Counted from the stretch's first letter, positions 1-8,130 are shown. The stretch is 13,155 bases of DNA from an uncultured Muribaculaceae bacterium (GCA_910586175.1 CAJUIJ010000042.1:1-13155); one strand, 5' to 3'. The notes: generated by a model not told the origin, from the sequence alone. Translations and numbers: made by a program.

Positions 1-48
1 CATAAATGCTCGTTAATTTTACGGTTAAAAACAATACAGAACTGAGAA

Positions 49-1053
49 ATGAAAATTACCCCGCTGATGATTGCCTCGATGGTTGGAGGCGAAGTGGAAG
101 GTGACAAAGACTTGGAAATCACAGGTTTTGCCAAGATAGAAGAGGCTGTGGCCGGGCAAATATCCTTTATATCCAATCCTAAATACGTTCATTACCTGTC
201 GACCACAAAGGCTTCGGTCCTATTAGTCGGCAAGGATATACCGTCGTCTCCTGATGGCGGTCCTACACTTATACGCGTGACGGACCCATATGTGGCAATA
301 GCAAAGTTGCTTCAGGCATATCAGTCTATGCAGCCTCGCCCCACCGGGATTGAGCAGCCTTGCTATGTGTCGGAAGGTGTAGAGATACCGGAAGGCTCCT
401 ATATCGGTGCATTTGCTTATATCGGCAAAAATGTGCATCTTGGCAAGAATGTCGCAATTTATCCTCAGGCTTATGTGGGTGACAATGTCACAATCGGAGA
501 TGACACAGTGATTCGTCAGGGAGCGAAGATTTATGAAGGATGCTCTATCGGTCATCGTTGTGTTATCCATGCCGGTGCGGTGATTGGAGCAGACGGTTTT
601 GGGTTTGCTCCCAAGCCAGACGGCAGTTATGAGAAAATTCCGCAGATAGGCAATGTCATTATAGAAGATGATGTAGAGATTGGTGCCAACACTACGATAG
701 ACCGTGCTACATTCGGGAGCACAAAAATCGGGCAGGGCACAAAACTTGACAACTTGATTCAGGTGGCTCACAACGTTACGATGGGCAAGAATAATGTGTC
801 GGCAGCACAAGCAGGTTTTGCCGGCTCTACACATATCGGCGACAACAATATGTTTGGCGGACAGGTTGGAATTGCCGGTCATCTCAAGATCGGTAGTGGT
901 GTGGAGATCGGAGCTCAAAGCGGTGTGCATACAGATGTCGCAGACAAGGCCCGTCTTTTGGGTTATCCTGCTCTCCCGGCCATCCAGTTTGCAAAAATGC
1001 AGGTTTACCTGTCTCGCCTTCCTGAAATTTTCAAGCATAATAATTCGAACTAA
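49..1053 (+). CDS. lpxD: UDP-3-O-(3-hydroxyacyl)glucosamine N-acyltransferase LpxD
   Basis: LpxD adds the second 3-hydroxyacyl chain, from acyl-ACP, to the 2-amino group of UDP-3-O-acyl-glucosamine, the third step of lipid A synthesis in the cytoplasm. The 334-residue protein has the expected layout: an N-terminal uridine-binding domain (about residues 1-100), then a left-handed beta helix of hexapeptide repeats (about 105-300, many I/V-G-x-x-x-x turns), then a short C-terminal helix. The catalytic histidine is H241 in the motif QVAHNV, the place of H239 in E. coli LpxD. Length is normal for the family. The ATG at 49 lies just after a TGA in another frame, with no clear Shine-Dalgarno sequence. 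The lpxC/fabZ start follows the stop by 5 bases, so the genes are surely cotranscribed. What lies upstream is outside the window. Confidence 0.96.
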   Translation: MKITPLMIASMVGGEVEGDKDLEITGFAKIEEAVAGQISFISNPKYVHYLSTTKASVLLVGKDIPSSPDGGPTLIRVTDPYVAIAKLLQAYQSMQPRPTGIEQPCYVSEGVEIPEGSYIGAFAYIGKNVHLGKNVAIYPQAYVGDNVTIGDDTVIRQGAKIYEGCSIGHRCVIHAGAVIGADGFGFAPKPDGSYEKIPQIGNVIIEDDVEIGANTTIDRATFGSTKIGQGTKLDNLIQVAHNVTMGKNNVSAAQAGFAGSTHIGDNNMFGGQVGIAGHLKIGSGVEIGAQSGVHTDVADKARLLGYPALPAIQFAKMQVYLSRLPEIFKHNNSN

Positions 1054-1058
1054 GCATA

Positions 1059-2444
1059 ATGAAACAACTTACATTGAACGCTCCCTTCTCTGTAAAAGGG
1101 AAAGGGCTTCACTCCGGTCAGGAAATAGAGGCAGTCTTCAGCCCGGCTCCAGCCAACACCGGTTATAAATTCAGACGAGTTGATCTCGACGGTGCGCCTG
1201 TAATAGACGCTATTGCCGAAAATGTAGTGGACACTCGCAGAGGCACCGTAATAGGAAATCGTCAAGGTGATGTGGTAAGCACCATAGAGCATGCAATGGC
1301 TGCACTTTTCGCCGCAGGCGTTGACAATTGCATAATTGATGTTAATGGTCCGGAAGTACCCATTCTTGATGGAAGTGCCGTGATTTTCTCTGATAAGATT
1401 GCCGAGGTGGGTCTTGTGGAACAGGATGCCGACAAGGATTTCTATATTATAAAGGAGAAGACCCAATATAAAGATGATGAAACCGGCTCTACAATCACAA
1501 TCTATCCTGATGAGGGTTTCAGTGTAGAGTGCATGGTTGAATATAACTCCCAGGTACTTCCCAACCAGTTTGCCGTGCTCGATGATCTGGCCGAATTCCG
1601 TCAGGAAGTAGCTCAGGCACGCACGTTTGTATTTGTGCGAGAGATTGAGCAGCTTGTCGATGCCAACCTAATCAAAGGTGGCGATCTCGATAATGCCATT
1701 GTCATATACGATAAGAAAGTATCTCAAGATAAGATTGACCATATATGCGATGTGATGAAAGTGCCGCATATGGAAATCAATCAGATAGGTTACATCAATC
1801 CTAAACCTCTTGTATGGGATAACGAACCTGCACGTCATAAGGTTATGGATGTGATTGGTGATCTCGCTCTTATAGGCCGTCCGCTTAAAGGGCGTGTAGT
1901 CGCTGTACGTCCCGGACATACCGTCAACAATAAGTTCTGCCGCATGCTGCGAAAGGAAGTGAAGCACACAGAGGTGCAGGCACCGGTATATAATCCCAAT
2001 ATACCACCTGTAATCGATGTTAACGGCATACGCAACCTTATTCCGCATCGTTATCCTTTCATGCTTATTGACAAGGTAATAGATATCAACAAAAAGCAGA
2101 TTGTCGCAATCAAAAACGTAACGGTAAATGAGCCGTTCTTCCAGGGACACTTCCCCGAAGAGCCGGTCATGCCGGGTGTGCTTCAGGTGGAGGCGATGGC
2201 TCAGGCGGCTGGTGTGCTGGTACTCAATTATCTTGAGGAACCCGAAAAATATTCCACTTACTTCCTTAAAATTGACAATGTGAAGTTCCGTCAGAAAGTT
2301 GTGCCCGGCAATACCCTTGTGCTTGCGGTGTCGCTCATGACTGAAATTCGTCGCGGATGTGCTATGGTCAAGGGCTATGCTTTCGTAGGTGAAAAGATAG
2401 CTTGCGAGGCTGAATTTATGGCTCAGATAATCAAAAACAAATAA
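1059..2444 (+). CDS. lpxC/fabZ: Bifunctional LpxC deacetylase / FabZ 3-hydroxyacyl-ACP dehydratase
   Basis: This is a natural fusion of two enzymes. Residues 1 to about 305 are LpxC, the zinc-dependent UDP-3-O-acyl-GlcNAc deacetylase that commits the cell to lipid A. Its zinc ligands are H78 (motif IEHAM), H260 and D264 (HKVMD), and the likely acid catalyst is H286 (PGHTVN). Residues from about 318 to 461 are FabZ, the hotdog-fold dehydratase of fatty-acid elongation, with NLIPHRYPF at 326-334, catalytic H364 (GHFP) and E378 fourteen residues later, the spacing seen in E. coli FabZ. The fusion is known from Bacteroidetes. Both activities draw on 3-hydroxyacyl-ACP, so joining them ties lipid A output to fatty-acid output. 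The gene sits 5 bases after lpxD and 9 bases before lpxA. Confidence 0.97.
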   Translation: MKQLTLNAPFSVKGKGLHSGQEIEAVFSPAPANTGYKFRRVDLDGAPVIDAIAENVVDTRRGTVIGNRQGDVVSTIEHAMAALFAAGVDNCIIDVNGPEVPILDGSAVIFSDKIAEVGLVEQDADKDFYIIKEKTQYKDDETGSTITIYPDEGFSVECMVEYNSQVLPNQFAVLDDLAEFRQEVAQARTFVFVREIEQLVDANLIKGGDLDNAIVIYDKKVSQDKIDHICDVMKVPHMEINQIGYINPKPLVWDNEPARHKVMDVIGDLALIGRPLKGRVVAVRPGHTVNNKFCRMLRKEVKHTEVQAPVYNPNIPPVIDVNGIRNLIPHRYPFMLIDKVIDINKKQIVAIKNVTVNEPFFQGHFPEEPVMPGVLQVEAMAQAAGVLVLNYLEEPEKYSTYFLKIDNVKFRQKVVPGNTLVLAVSLMTEIRRGCAMVKGYAFVGEKIACEAEFMAQIIKNK

Positions 2445-2453
2445 GAAAGCACC

Positions 2454-3227
2454 ATGAGCAATATGTATTCTGTAAGTCCCGATGCTAAAATCGGCAATAA
2501 TGTAGAGATAGGTGATTTCGCAACTATTTACGAAAACGTTGAGATTGGTGACAATTGCAAGATATATGGTAATGTAACAATCTTTCCTGGTGCTCGCATA
2601 GGTAGTGGTGTAACCATATTTCCCGGTGCAGTCATTTCCGCAATTCCTCAGGATTTGAAATTCCGAGGAGAGGAGACTTTCGTTTATATAGGCGATGGCA
2701 CTACTTTGCGTGAATGTGTTACTGTGAATAGAGGCACAGCTTCCAAAGGGAAAACAGTGGTAGGTAAAAACTGCCTTATTATGGCCTATAACCACATTGC
2801 GCACGATTGTCGTATCGGTGATCGCGTAATAATGTCGAATGCTTGCCAGTTAGCCGGCGAAGTGCAGGTCGATGATGCAGCTGTGATCGGTGGCGGTAGT
2901 CTGATACATCAGTTCTGCCATCTTGGACGCAATATCATGCTTCAAGGAGGTGCACTTGTCAACAAGGATATACCGCCATTTGTAAAAGCTGCCCGTGAGC
3001 CAATTTCATATGTAGGCCTTAACTCTGTAGGGCTTCATAGAAATCATTTCACTGATGATGAAATCAAGCAGATCAGTGACATTTACCGCATCATCTATTT
3101 GAGTGACCTAAATGTTACAAATGCTGTTAAGGTGGTCATGGAAACATTACCGGAATCTGAATTCCGCGATGAAATTGTGCAGTTTATCACCAACTCCGGT
3201 CGTGGCATAATCCGTTCAGCAATTTAA
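2454..3227 (+). CDS. lpxA: Acyl-ACP--UDP-N-acetylglucosamine O-acyltransferase LpxA
   Basis: LpxA starts lipid A synthesis by moving a 3-hydroxyacyl chain from ACP to the 3-OH of UDP-GlcNAc; it acts in the cytoplasm as a trimer. The 257-residue length is typical. Residues about 5-185 are hexapeptide repeats forming a left-handed beta helix, followed by a C-terminal helical domain (about 190-257, beginning GLNSVGLHR). The catalytic histidine is H117 in NHIAHDCRIG, matching H125 of E. coli. The start ATG lies 9 bases after the lpxC/fabZ stop. The gene order lpxD, lpxC/fabZ, lpxA reverses the pathway order, as is usual in Bacteroidales. A strong hairpin lies 34 bases after the stop. The acyl chain length it uses cannot be read from what I see. 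Confidence 0.97.
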   Translation: MSNMYSVSPDAKIGNNVEIGDFATIYENVEIGDNCKIYGNVTIFPGARIGSGVTIFPGAVISAIPQDLKFRGEETFVYIGDGTTLRECVTVNRGTASKGKTVVGKNCLIMAYNHIAHDCRIGDRVIMSNACQLAGEVQVDDAAVIGGGSLIHQFCHLGRNIMLQGGALVNKDIPPFVKAAREPISYVGLNSVGLHRNHFTDDEIKQISDIYRIIYLSDLNVTNAVKVVMETLPESEFRDEIVQFITNSGRGIIRSAI

Positions 3228-3261
3228 TTGGAATTTTAGAATTCAAATTATATTATAAATA

Positions 3262-3309
3262 TATAGTGAAAGCCGGATGAATCGTCAGGTTCATCCGGCT
3301 TTCGCTATA
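3262..3309. terminator. Bidirectional terminator hairpin between lpxA and the convergent SDR gene
   Basis: Arms 3262-3281 and 3290-3309 pair over 20 bp with a single G-T wobble (3267 with 3304) and an 8-base loop. The core is AAAGCCGGATGAA against TTCATCCGGCTTT. Both flanks are AT-rich, without a clean T run on either strand. It sits between the ends of two convergent genes, so it probably stops transcription from both sides. Confidence 0.85.
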
Positions 3310-3351
3310 CATTGATGTAATTTTGCCTATTGTAATATTTAAAAGACTCCA

Positions 3352-4842
3352 TTACGAATACACTTCATCTTCATTTGGGGAATGTGTGTCATACCATACT
3401 TGAGCAAGAAATTTGTTATTCTTTGCAAGATGGTCATATCTCCAAGGTGTTGGAAGGCATTTTTTGCACCAGTGTCCGCCTTTGAGCACAGTGCGAGGAC
3501 GCATTGAAAATTTATGACCTTCGCTGCATTCCCATTCCAAAGATGTGTCAAGGTCTCCCTTTACCATCGTTTGTGAAATACATCTCCCTCCTCTGAATAA
3601 GGCAGCTTGGCGCATATCTTCAATTTCGAGCAATTCTTCAGGCTTGTTTTCATCATATCCATGGTCAAGAAGTGTGGGGGTGCAAGATGGCTCGCTCAGG
3701 TCTACATCATTCCAGCTACCTATTAATGATGCATCCTGCCGGCTTCCGAAAAATGCTTTGATTCGCTTCTCATCTCCCGGATTGCCAAGCCAATGCAATG
3801 TTCCTCCGTCCTTACTTTTTGCGACTTGTTTCATAGCAGCCTTTATAAGAAAAGAGGGAGCAAGCGGTGCAAGTTTGAAATACCATGGCAATCCGTCAGC
3901 GAGTCGTTTGAAATACTCCTCTGCCGATATGTTTTCGCGGAAGTGAAGCATGTTTTCCAACTTGTCAGAATCGGTATACCACATGCCGTGGAAATTTCTT
4001 GTAGCGAACCATCCCGGCTCAAACACCTTCTCAGGTGTTGGGCATCCCATAGAGTTCATAAGCAGCTGTTCAAACCGGTAATTGGTTAGTCGAAACTCGC
4101 TGCCGCTACCTATATTGTAATAACCTTTCCAAAAGTGTTCCGGCACATTATCTCCACATATATTCACCATAAGTCGTGCTGAGTCTTCTACAGTAGCCCA
4201 CTCAAGCACGCCTCTGAGAGGCACGTGAAAAGATATAGGATCACTTCCTTTAAAGAGTATGCTTTTGTCGAGTATGCCCGACTGCCTCAATACTACCCAA
4301 TGGGCCAAGCCTGATTCAACCACCTCAAACTCGGCAAGAATCTTCGAAACGGCATAATGGTCATAAGGTGCTGCTATAACAGGATCTCCGGCACGTCCCC
4401 AATGATGAGGCTCGGCACGACAAGACATTTCAGCAACACTACCTATGTAAACAAGTTTTACGTCATCACAATCCTCTCTTTGTTTGATAATATCGACTAT
4501 AATTCGTGCCGCTCCGACATTGACTTTCATCGTCTTGTCAGGAAAGTGGTCAGCAAGTGGAGAGACCATCCCTCCTATATGAAGCACATAGTCAGCATCA
4601 CCCATAGCCTTTGCCACATCGTCACGATTCATCATGTCACCCCAAATTATCGAAATGTCGGGCATTGAGGCGTAAGGAGCCAGCTTCTTGCGATTCTTTT
4701 TGCTTGGTCGTGCCAAAAGCCTCAACTCAAATTTGTCGAGATGTTTGCAAAACTCTTGCAAAGAAGCATACCCCATGACCCCTGTACAACCGGTCATGAA
4801 CACGACTTTCTTCCTTTTGCAGTTATGATGATTATTTGACAT
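3352..4842 (-). CDS. NAD-dependent epimerase/dehydratase (extended SDR) with C-terminal zinc-finger-like module
   Basis: Numbering is from the ATG at 4842 (496 residues); a TTG two codons upstream is less likely. Residues about 12-320 are an extended short-chain dehydrogenase: glycine motif TGCTGVMG at 17-24 for the NAD(P) Rossmann fold, a D69 after strand 3, S135 in YIGS, and the catalytic pair Y163 and K167 (YAVSK). This implies oxidation, reduction or epimerisation of a sugar, sterol-like or polyketide-like substrate; the substrate cannot be told. Residues about 325-430 match nothing I recognise. Residues 436-462 resemble a treble-clef or zinc-ribbon module, with C439, H443, C459 and C462 in the patterns ECSEGHKF and GGHWCKKC. 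Most SDR epimerases of this class end near 300-350 residues, so roughly 150 residues are extra. The gene stands alone, convergent with lpxA and divergent from the NUDIX gene. Confidence 0.85.
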   Translation of the reverse strand: MSNNHHNCKRKKVVFMTGCTGVMGYASLQEFCKHLDKFELRLLARPSKKNRKKLAPYASMPDISIIWGDMMNRDDVAKAMGDADYVLHIGGMVSPLADHFPDKTMKVNVGAARIIVDIIKQREDCDDVKLVYIGSVAEMSCRAEPHHWGRAGDPVIAAPYDHYAVSKILAEFEVVESGLAHWVVLRQSGILDKSILFKGSDPISFHVPLRGVLEWATVEDSARLMVNICGDNVPEHFWKGYYNIGSGSEFRLTNYRFEQLLMNSMGCPTPEKVFEPGWFATRNFHGMWYTDSDKLENMLHFRENISAEEYFKRLADGLPWYFKLAPLAPSFLIKAAMKQVAKSKDGGTLHWLGNPGDEKRIKAFFGSRQDASLIGSWNDVDLSEPSCTPTLLDHGYDENKPEELLEIEDMRQAALFRGGRCISQTMVKGDLDTSLEWECSEGHKFSMRPRTVLKGGHWCKKCLPTPWRYDHLAKNNKFLAQVWYDTHSPNEDEVYS

Positions 4843-4882
4843 TTCCAATTCTTATCTATTCTTAAAATTTGAAAAATAATTG

Positions 4883-4890
4883 CAAAATTA
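4883..4890 (-). promoter_or_regulatory. Candidate -7 element (TAATTTTG) for the SDR gene
   Basis: Read on the minus strand, TAATTTTG fits the Bacteroidetes -7 consensus TAnnTTTG. It lies about 40 bases upstream of the ATG at 4842. I find no good TTTG at the -33 spacing, so this is a partial match in very AT-rich DNA. Confidence 0.4.
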
Positions 4891-4932
4891 CAAAAAATCA
4901 ATTAATATATAATGTTTATATCAATTTTTTAT

Positions 4933-4940
4933 TATTTTTG
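4933..4940 (+). promoter_or_regulatory. Candidate -7 element (TATTTTTG) for the NUDIX gene
   Basis: TATTTTTG matches the Bacteroidetes -7 consensus TAnnTTTG. It would start transcription near 4947 and leave a leader of about 120 bases before the ATG at 5067. No clear -33 TTTG is present. It lies in the 224-base divergent intergenic region (4843-5066), which holds no gene that I can see. Confidence 0.4.
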
Positions 4941-5066
4941 CATTGTATTTTTCAACTTTCATAGCAACTTCAATCTTGGATATTTCTCTATATGCAATTA
5001 ACGAAGAAGCAATGAATGCGGGAAAACGCCTGTTTAATTAAATCTTACATTCGAATTGACCACATA

Positions 5067-5573
5067 ATGATATTTAAATATTGTCCTGGCTGTGGTGCTA
5101 AGCTCACAAGTCAAGATCTCGGTGACGATAAGGATGTGCCTTGGTGTGGGCACTGCGCTAAGCCTTGGTTTCCTGTTTTTCCTGTTGCAATGATTGCTCT
5201 GGTATACGATGATGAGGGTAATGTGCTTCTGTTGCGTCAAAATTATATCTCTGAAAAATTTTGCAACCTTGTATCTGGATATTTGATTCCGGGTGAGTCG
5301 GCAGAGGAATGTGCAGTTAGAGAAATTTATGAAGAGGCCGGCCTTATTGTGGAAAAGCTGACCCCTGTCACCACCAATTGGTTTGCAAAGAAGGATATGC
5401 TTATGGTCGGATATTTCGCTAAGGTGGGTAATGCACCATTAAAACTATCTACGGAAGTTGACGATGCCTTCTGGTGTAGCAAAGAAAAGATTTTGGATTT
5501 TCTTTCAGACAAACCATATTCCACATCCCGCCTGCTCGCACGCGAATTTTTGAGGCTTGCCGAGCTATCATGA
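5067..5573 (+). CDS. NUDIX hydrolase with N-terminal zinc ribbon (NudC-related)
   Basis: NUDIX enzymes cleave a nucleoside diphosphate linked to another group, using Mg2+. From the ATG at 5067 the protein has 168 residues. It opens with a zinc ribbon, C6-x2-C9 and C27-x2-C30, then the NUDIX fold. The NUDIX box is complete at 71-93: G71, E77, then R85-E86, E89-E90 and G92. A zinc ribbon before a NUDIX fold is the plan of NADH/RNA-decapping NudC, but the extra N-terminal domain of NudC (about 260 residues in all) is absent. The specificity motif after the box (SQPWPFPxS in NudC) reads TTNWFAKKDMLM at 102-113, so NADH as substrate is doubtful. An in-frame ATG at 5016 would add 17 residues; I prefer 5067 because the zinc ribbon then starts at once, as in relatives. 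The next gene begins 31 bases after the stop. Confidence 0.88.
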   Translation: MIFKYCPGCGAKLTSQDLGDDKDVPWCGHCAKPWFPVFPVAMIALVYDDEGNVLLLRQNYISEKFCNLVSGYLIPGESAEECAVREIYEEAGLIVEKLTPVTTNWFAKKDMLMVGYFAKVGNAPLKLSTEVDDAFWCSKEKILDFLSDKPYSTSRLLAREFLRLAELS

Positions 5574-5604
5574 TAATTCCGGTTTGTTTATTATTCTGAC
5601 ACTT

Positions 5605-6990
5605 ATGATAACAAGACTTTTTACTATAATTATTGCAATAGTCAGCTTTAACTGTTTGGCTTATAGCTTTACGGAAACAGACGTTTTAATAGGACAGAAA
5701 AAAGAGGGGAGAGTATCGGCATCAGATTCTCCTAAGAACTTTGCGCAGGCTGAGCAAGTCACAATGAATTTCTATTTTAACACACACAAACGCCTAAGTT
5801 ACAAAGTGAAAATTGTTAACTTGGGATCAAATGACCTTAAGTCTGTAACAGTCCGCACGGAGATAGAAAATTCGGTGACAGATAAAAGTTTTACAATCAA
5901 TCCTGTTCTCAAGACAGGAGAGTCCACCGTATTGACGGTCAACAATGTGCCCAATACGAACGGCCTTCACAAACTTAGCTCTGCAATCTGTAAGGCAAAT
6001 GGTGTATCGCTGGACGATCCAAAATTTGTAAGTGTAAATTATGGTTCATATGATCATGGTTATCCACGTATTCCGGTAATAGAAGAGATAACATCTGTCA
6101 ATGAAGGTTGGGCGCCCCGGGGTATAGAGACTCTCAAACATCTCAAACAAAATTATCCGGATTGGGTGCTGATTTCTGTTCATGATGATGACCCGATGGA
6201 ATTGTATGATTATAAGCAAGATCTGTCCATGCATTTCAATTCGAAAGACATGCCTTTGGCAGTATTCAATAGGATAAACTTGCTTGACATGATGACCGAA
6301 AATCCTGATCCTGACGAAGATCTTGAAGATAACTGCTATTATGCGCTCGACAACCAGCTTAGGGCTCATCCATCGTTTGTATCGATAGATTTTGAAGCAG
6401 CTTGTGATGAAGACGCAAAGAGAATAAAAATTACAGGTGATGTTGAAATGTCGCAATCGGGCAGCATTCCATTGGATATGGCATTTGCTTTGGTTGAAAA
6501 TGGTGTGGGTCCATATGACCAAGCTAACTCTTATGCTACACAATCTGATTTGAATCTTTACGGATGGGAGAATAAGTCGAGCAGTGTAAGCATTTATTGT
6601 GATAATGTGGCAAGATATTTTGAAAAAGTTAATGGCGAAGGAGATATTATACCGGAAACATTCGAAGAGTTTCATACATATCCATTTGACTTGACATTTC
6701 CGCTTGATGATGTAAAAAATGACCTTTTCACTGTAGCCGCTATGGTTATAAACAAGGAGACAGGGGAGATAATGAATGCAAAGAGTGCGCTTGTTTCCAA
6801 ATCAGGCGTTGATGCCGTGATAGATGAAACAGATAATGCTATACGTGTAGAAAATGGTTTCATTATAACTTCCTATACCAATCCTATTATATACTCTCCT
6901 GATGGGAGGTGTGTCGACAATGGCTCGCTTCAAAGCGGTATTTATATTGTAGTGATTGATGGAGAGGCGAAGCGCATCTTGGTGAAATAA
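5605..6990 (+). CDS. Exported Omp28-like protein with degenerate thioredoxin-type motif and a T9SS-like C-terminus
   Basis: The ATG at 5605 gives 461 residues with a signal peptide of about 21 (MITRLFTIIIAIVSFNCLAYS); a TTG at 5557 would overlap the NUDIX gene. Residues about 30-150 look like a beta-sandwich, with alternating strands and a VKIVNLGSNDLKSVTV segment. Residues 158-197 resemble the thioredoxin-like region of Omp28-related proteins, where relatives have a CxWC-P-R-G motif. Here the same place reads E167-G-W-A170-P-R-G, followed by YPDWVLISVHDDDPM, so both redox cysteines are lost. The last 45 or so residues (NGFIITS, YSPDGR, SGIYIVVIDG, KRILVK) resemble a short type A sorting domain for type IX secretion. 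Function is unknown: a binding or structural role at the cell surface is more likely than disulfide chemistry. It is probably cotranscribed with the NUDIX gene. Confidence 0.72.
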   Translation: MITRLFTIIIAIVSFNCLAYSFTETDVLIGQKKEGRVSASDSPKNFAQAEQVTMNFYFNTHKRLSYKVKIVNLGSNDLKSVTVRTEIENSVTDKSFTINPVLKTGESTVLTVNNVPNTNGLHKLSSAICKANGVSLDDPKFVSVNYGSYDHGYPRIPVIEEITSVNEGWAPRGIETLKHLKQNYPDWVLISVHDDDPMELYDYKQDLSMHFNSKDMPLAVFNRINLLDMMTENPDPDEDLEDNCYYALDNQLRAHPSFVSIDFEAACDEDAKRIKITGDVEMSQSGSIPLDMAFALVENGVGPYDQANSYATQSDLNLYGWENKSSSVSIYCDNVARYFEKVNGEGDIIPETFEEFHTYPFDLTFPLDDVKNDLFTVAAMVINKETGEIMNAKSALVSKSGVDAVIDETDNAIRVENGFIITSYTNPIIYSPDGRCVDNGSLQSGIYIVVIDGEAKRILVK

Positions 6991-6993
6991 CAC

Positions 6994-7048
6994 AATTAGA
7001 ATAATATCAAATTAGATAAATGCCTGTATTTAAACGCATATTCTAATT
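6994..7048 (+). other. Inverted repeat after the Omp28-like gene
   Basis: AATTAGAATA at 6994-7003 is matched exactly by TATTCTAATT at 7039-7048, with a 35-base loop. It starts 3 bases after the stop codon at 6990. The AT-only stem and long loop make it a weak terminator at best. The rest of the 276-base gap (6991-7266) is AT-rich and holds one more small inverted repeat, GACAAA/TTTGTC at 7168-7184, about 80 bases before the AraC-family start. I see no gene there. Confidence 0.35.
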
Positions 7049-7266
7049 TAGTCAATTATAATTATCCCATTTTAGCCTATTTTGTGCAATAAATCTGCCA
7101 TAATAGATGTTATTAATAGTGACATAATGGCATGCTTTAGAGGAATCGCTGCAATATGACAATCTGCGACAAATCAGTTTTGTCTCCTTCCTCATTTTCC
7201 TTGTGGGGATGTGACGATGGTGCCTCTGAAGTTTAGCTTGTGCCAAAAGTTGAAACCATCTGAAAT

Positions 7267-8130
7267 ATGCAGTTAGGATTACACTATAACATCAATCTTC
7301 CTGAAGATTTAACATCTATATTGGCTCAGGATTTTTGGATGCTTGAGAATATAGGACCGGCTGTGCTCAGCACATTGTGCGAGCCGGTTAAATTTGCTGC
7401 CACGTCCTGGATTATAATGTTTAATGGATCTTGTCGTGCAGACATAAATCTGGTGAGCTATGAATTTTCGGGGCCGACACTGATTACTATTAAGAGCAAT
7501 CAGGTGCTTCAGCCCACATATATTAGTCCTGATTTCAATGCCACAGTGATAGTTATGTCTAAACGTTTCAGTGACAATATGTTTATGTTTGTCAATAGTT
7601 CTCCATTAGCAGGAATGACTTTGCGACATCCGGTGGTATCGATTCCGCACGATATTGTTGACAAGTTTCATAGCTTTGTGCGTGACACGTCTGACATAGT
7701 AGCAGACAATTCCAATCCATATGGCCCACAGGCATTGTTATATCATATGCTTGACTTTATATATGGCACCGCTTACAAATGTTACGAACCATATCACGGT
7801 GAAGTTATAACTCGCCAAGGTCGGATGTCTGATCAGTTTCTCACGCTCGTTCAACAGAATTTCAGAAAGGAAAGGTTTCTTGATTTTTATGCGAATAAAT
7901 TGGAAGTGACAGCGAAGCACTTGTCGCGAACAGTTAAGAAGCAGACAGGTTTTACGGCAGTTGAATGGATAGAACGGTTTGTGATACTTGAAGCAAAAGT
8001 GCTTTTGAAATCATCTAATTTAAATATCCAGCAGATATCTGATGAATTGAATTTCCCTTCACAGTCATTTTTCGGTAAATATTTCAAGAAGCAGACAGGA
8101 CTTTCTCCAAAAGAATTCAGAAATCAATAA
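7267..8130 (+). CDS. AraC-family transcriptional regulator
   Basis: The protein has 287 residues, normal for the family. The C-terminal third (about 190-287) is the AraC DNA-binding domain with two helix-turn-helix units: the first about 203-227 (FLDFYANKLEVTAKHLSRTV), the second about 253-285 (IQQISDELNF, then SFFGKYFKKQTGLSPKEFR, the family signature). The N-terminal part (about 1-180) has mixed beta strands and fits the cupin-like sensor domain, but the ligand cannot be inferred. There is no membrane segment, so it is a cytoplasmic one-component regulator. The EamA transporter lies 194 bases downstream on the same strand with its own promoter and a perfect palindrome, which makes it a likely target, though AraC proteins more often bind direct repeats. 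The ATG follows GAAAT with no clear ribosome site. Confidence 0.9.
   Translation: MQLGLHYNINLPEDLTSILAQDFWMLENIGPAVLSTLCEPVKFAATSWIIMFNGSCRADINLVSYEFSGPTLITIKSNQVLQPTYISPDFNATVIVMSKRFSDNMFMFVNSSPLAGMTLRHPVVSIPHDIVDKFHSFVRDTSDIVADNSNPYGPQALLYHMLDFIYGTAYKCYEPYHGEVITRQGRMSDQFLTLVQQNFRKERFLDFYANKLEVTAKHLSRTVKKQTGFTAVEWIERFVILEAKVLLKSSNLNIQQISDELNFPSQSFFGKYFKKQTGLSPKEFRNQ

Noticed and set aside
1..45. Possible 3' end of an upstream gene (frames ending TAA at 14-16 or TGA at 43-45)
   Set aside because: Only 4-14 codons are visible; neither can be told from chance. A TAATTTTA at 14-21 resembles a -7 element but lacks the final G.
223..1038. 271-codon reading frame on the minus strand inside lpxD
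   Set aside because: It is fully antisense to a well-supported lpxD, its residues match no family I know, and its composition (many His, Cys, Arg) is that of a shadow frame.
1668..2804. 378-codon reading frame on the minus strand over lpxC/fabZ and lpxA
   Set aside because: It is antisense to two certain genes and spans their junction; no motif is visible.
7052..7246. 64-codon minus-strand frame in the gap before the AraC-family gene
   Set aside because: Rich in Arg, His and Lys with no motif, no promoter of the expected type, and no terminator; probably non-coding.
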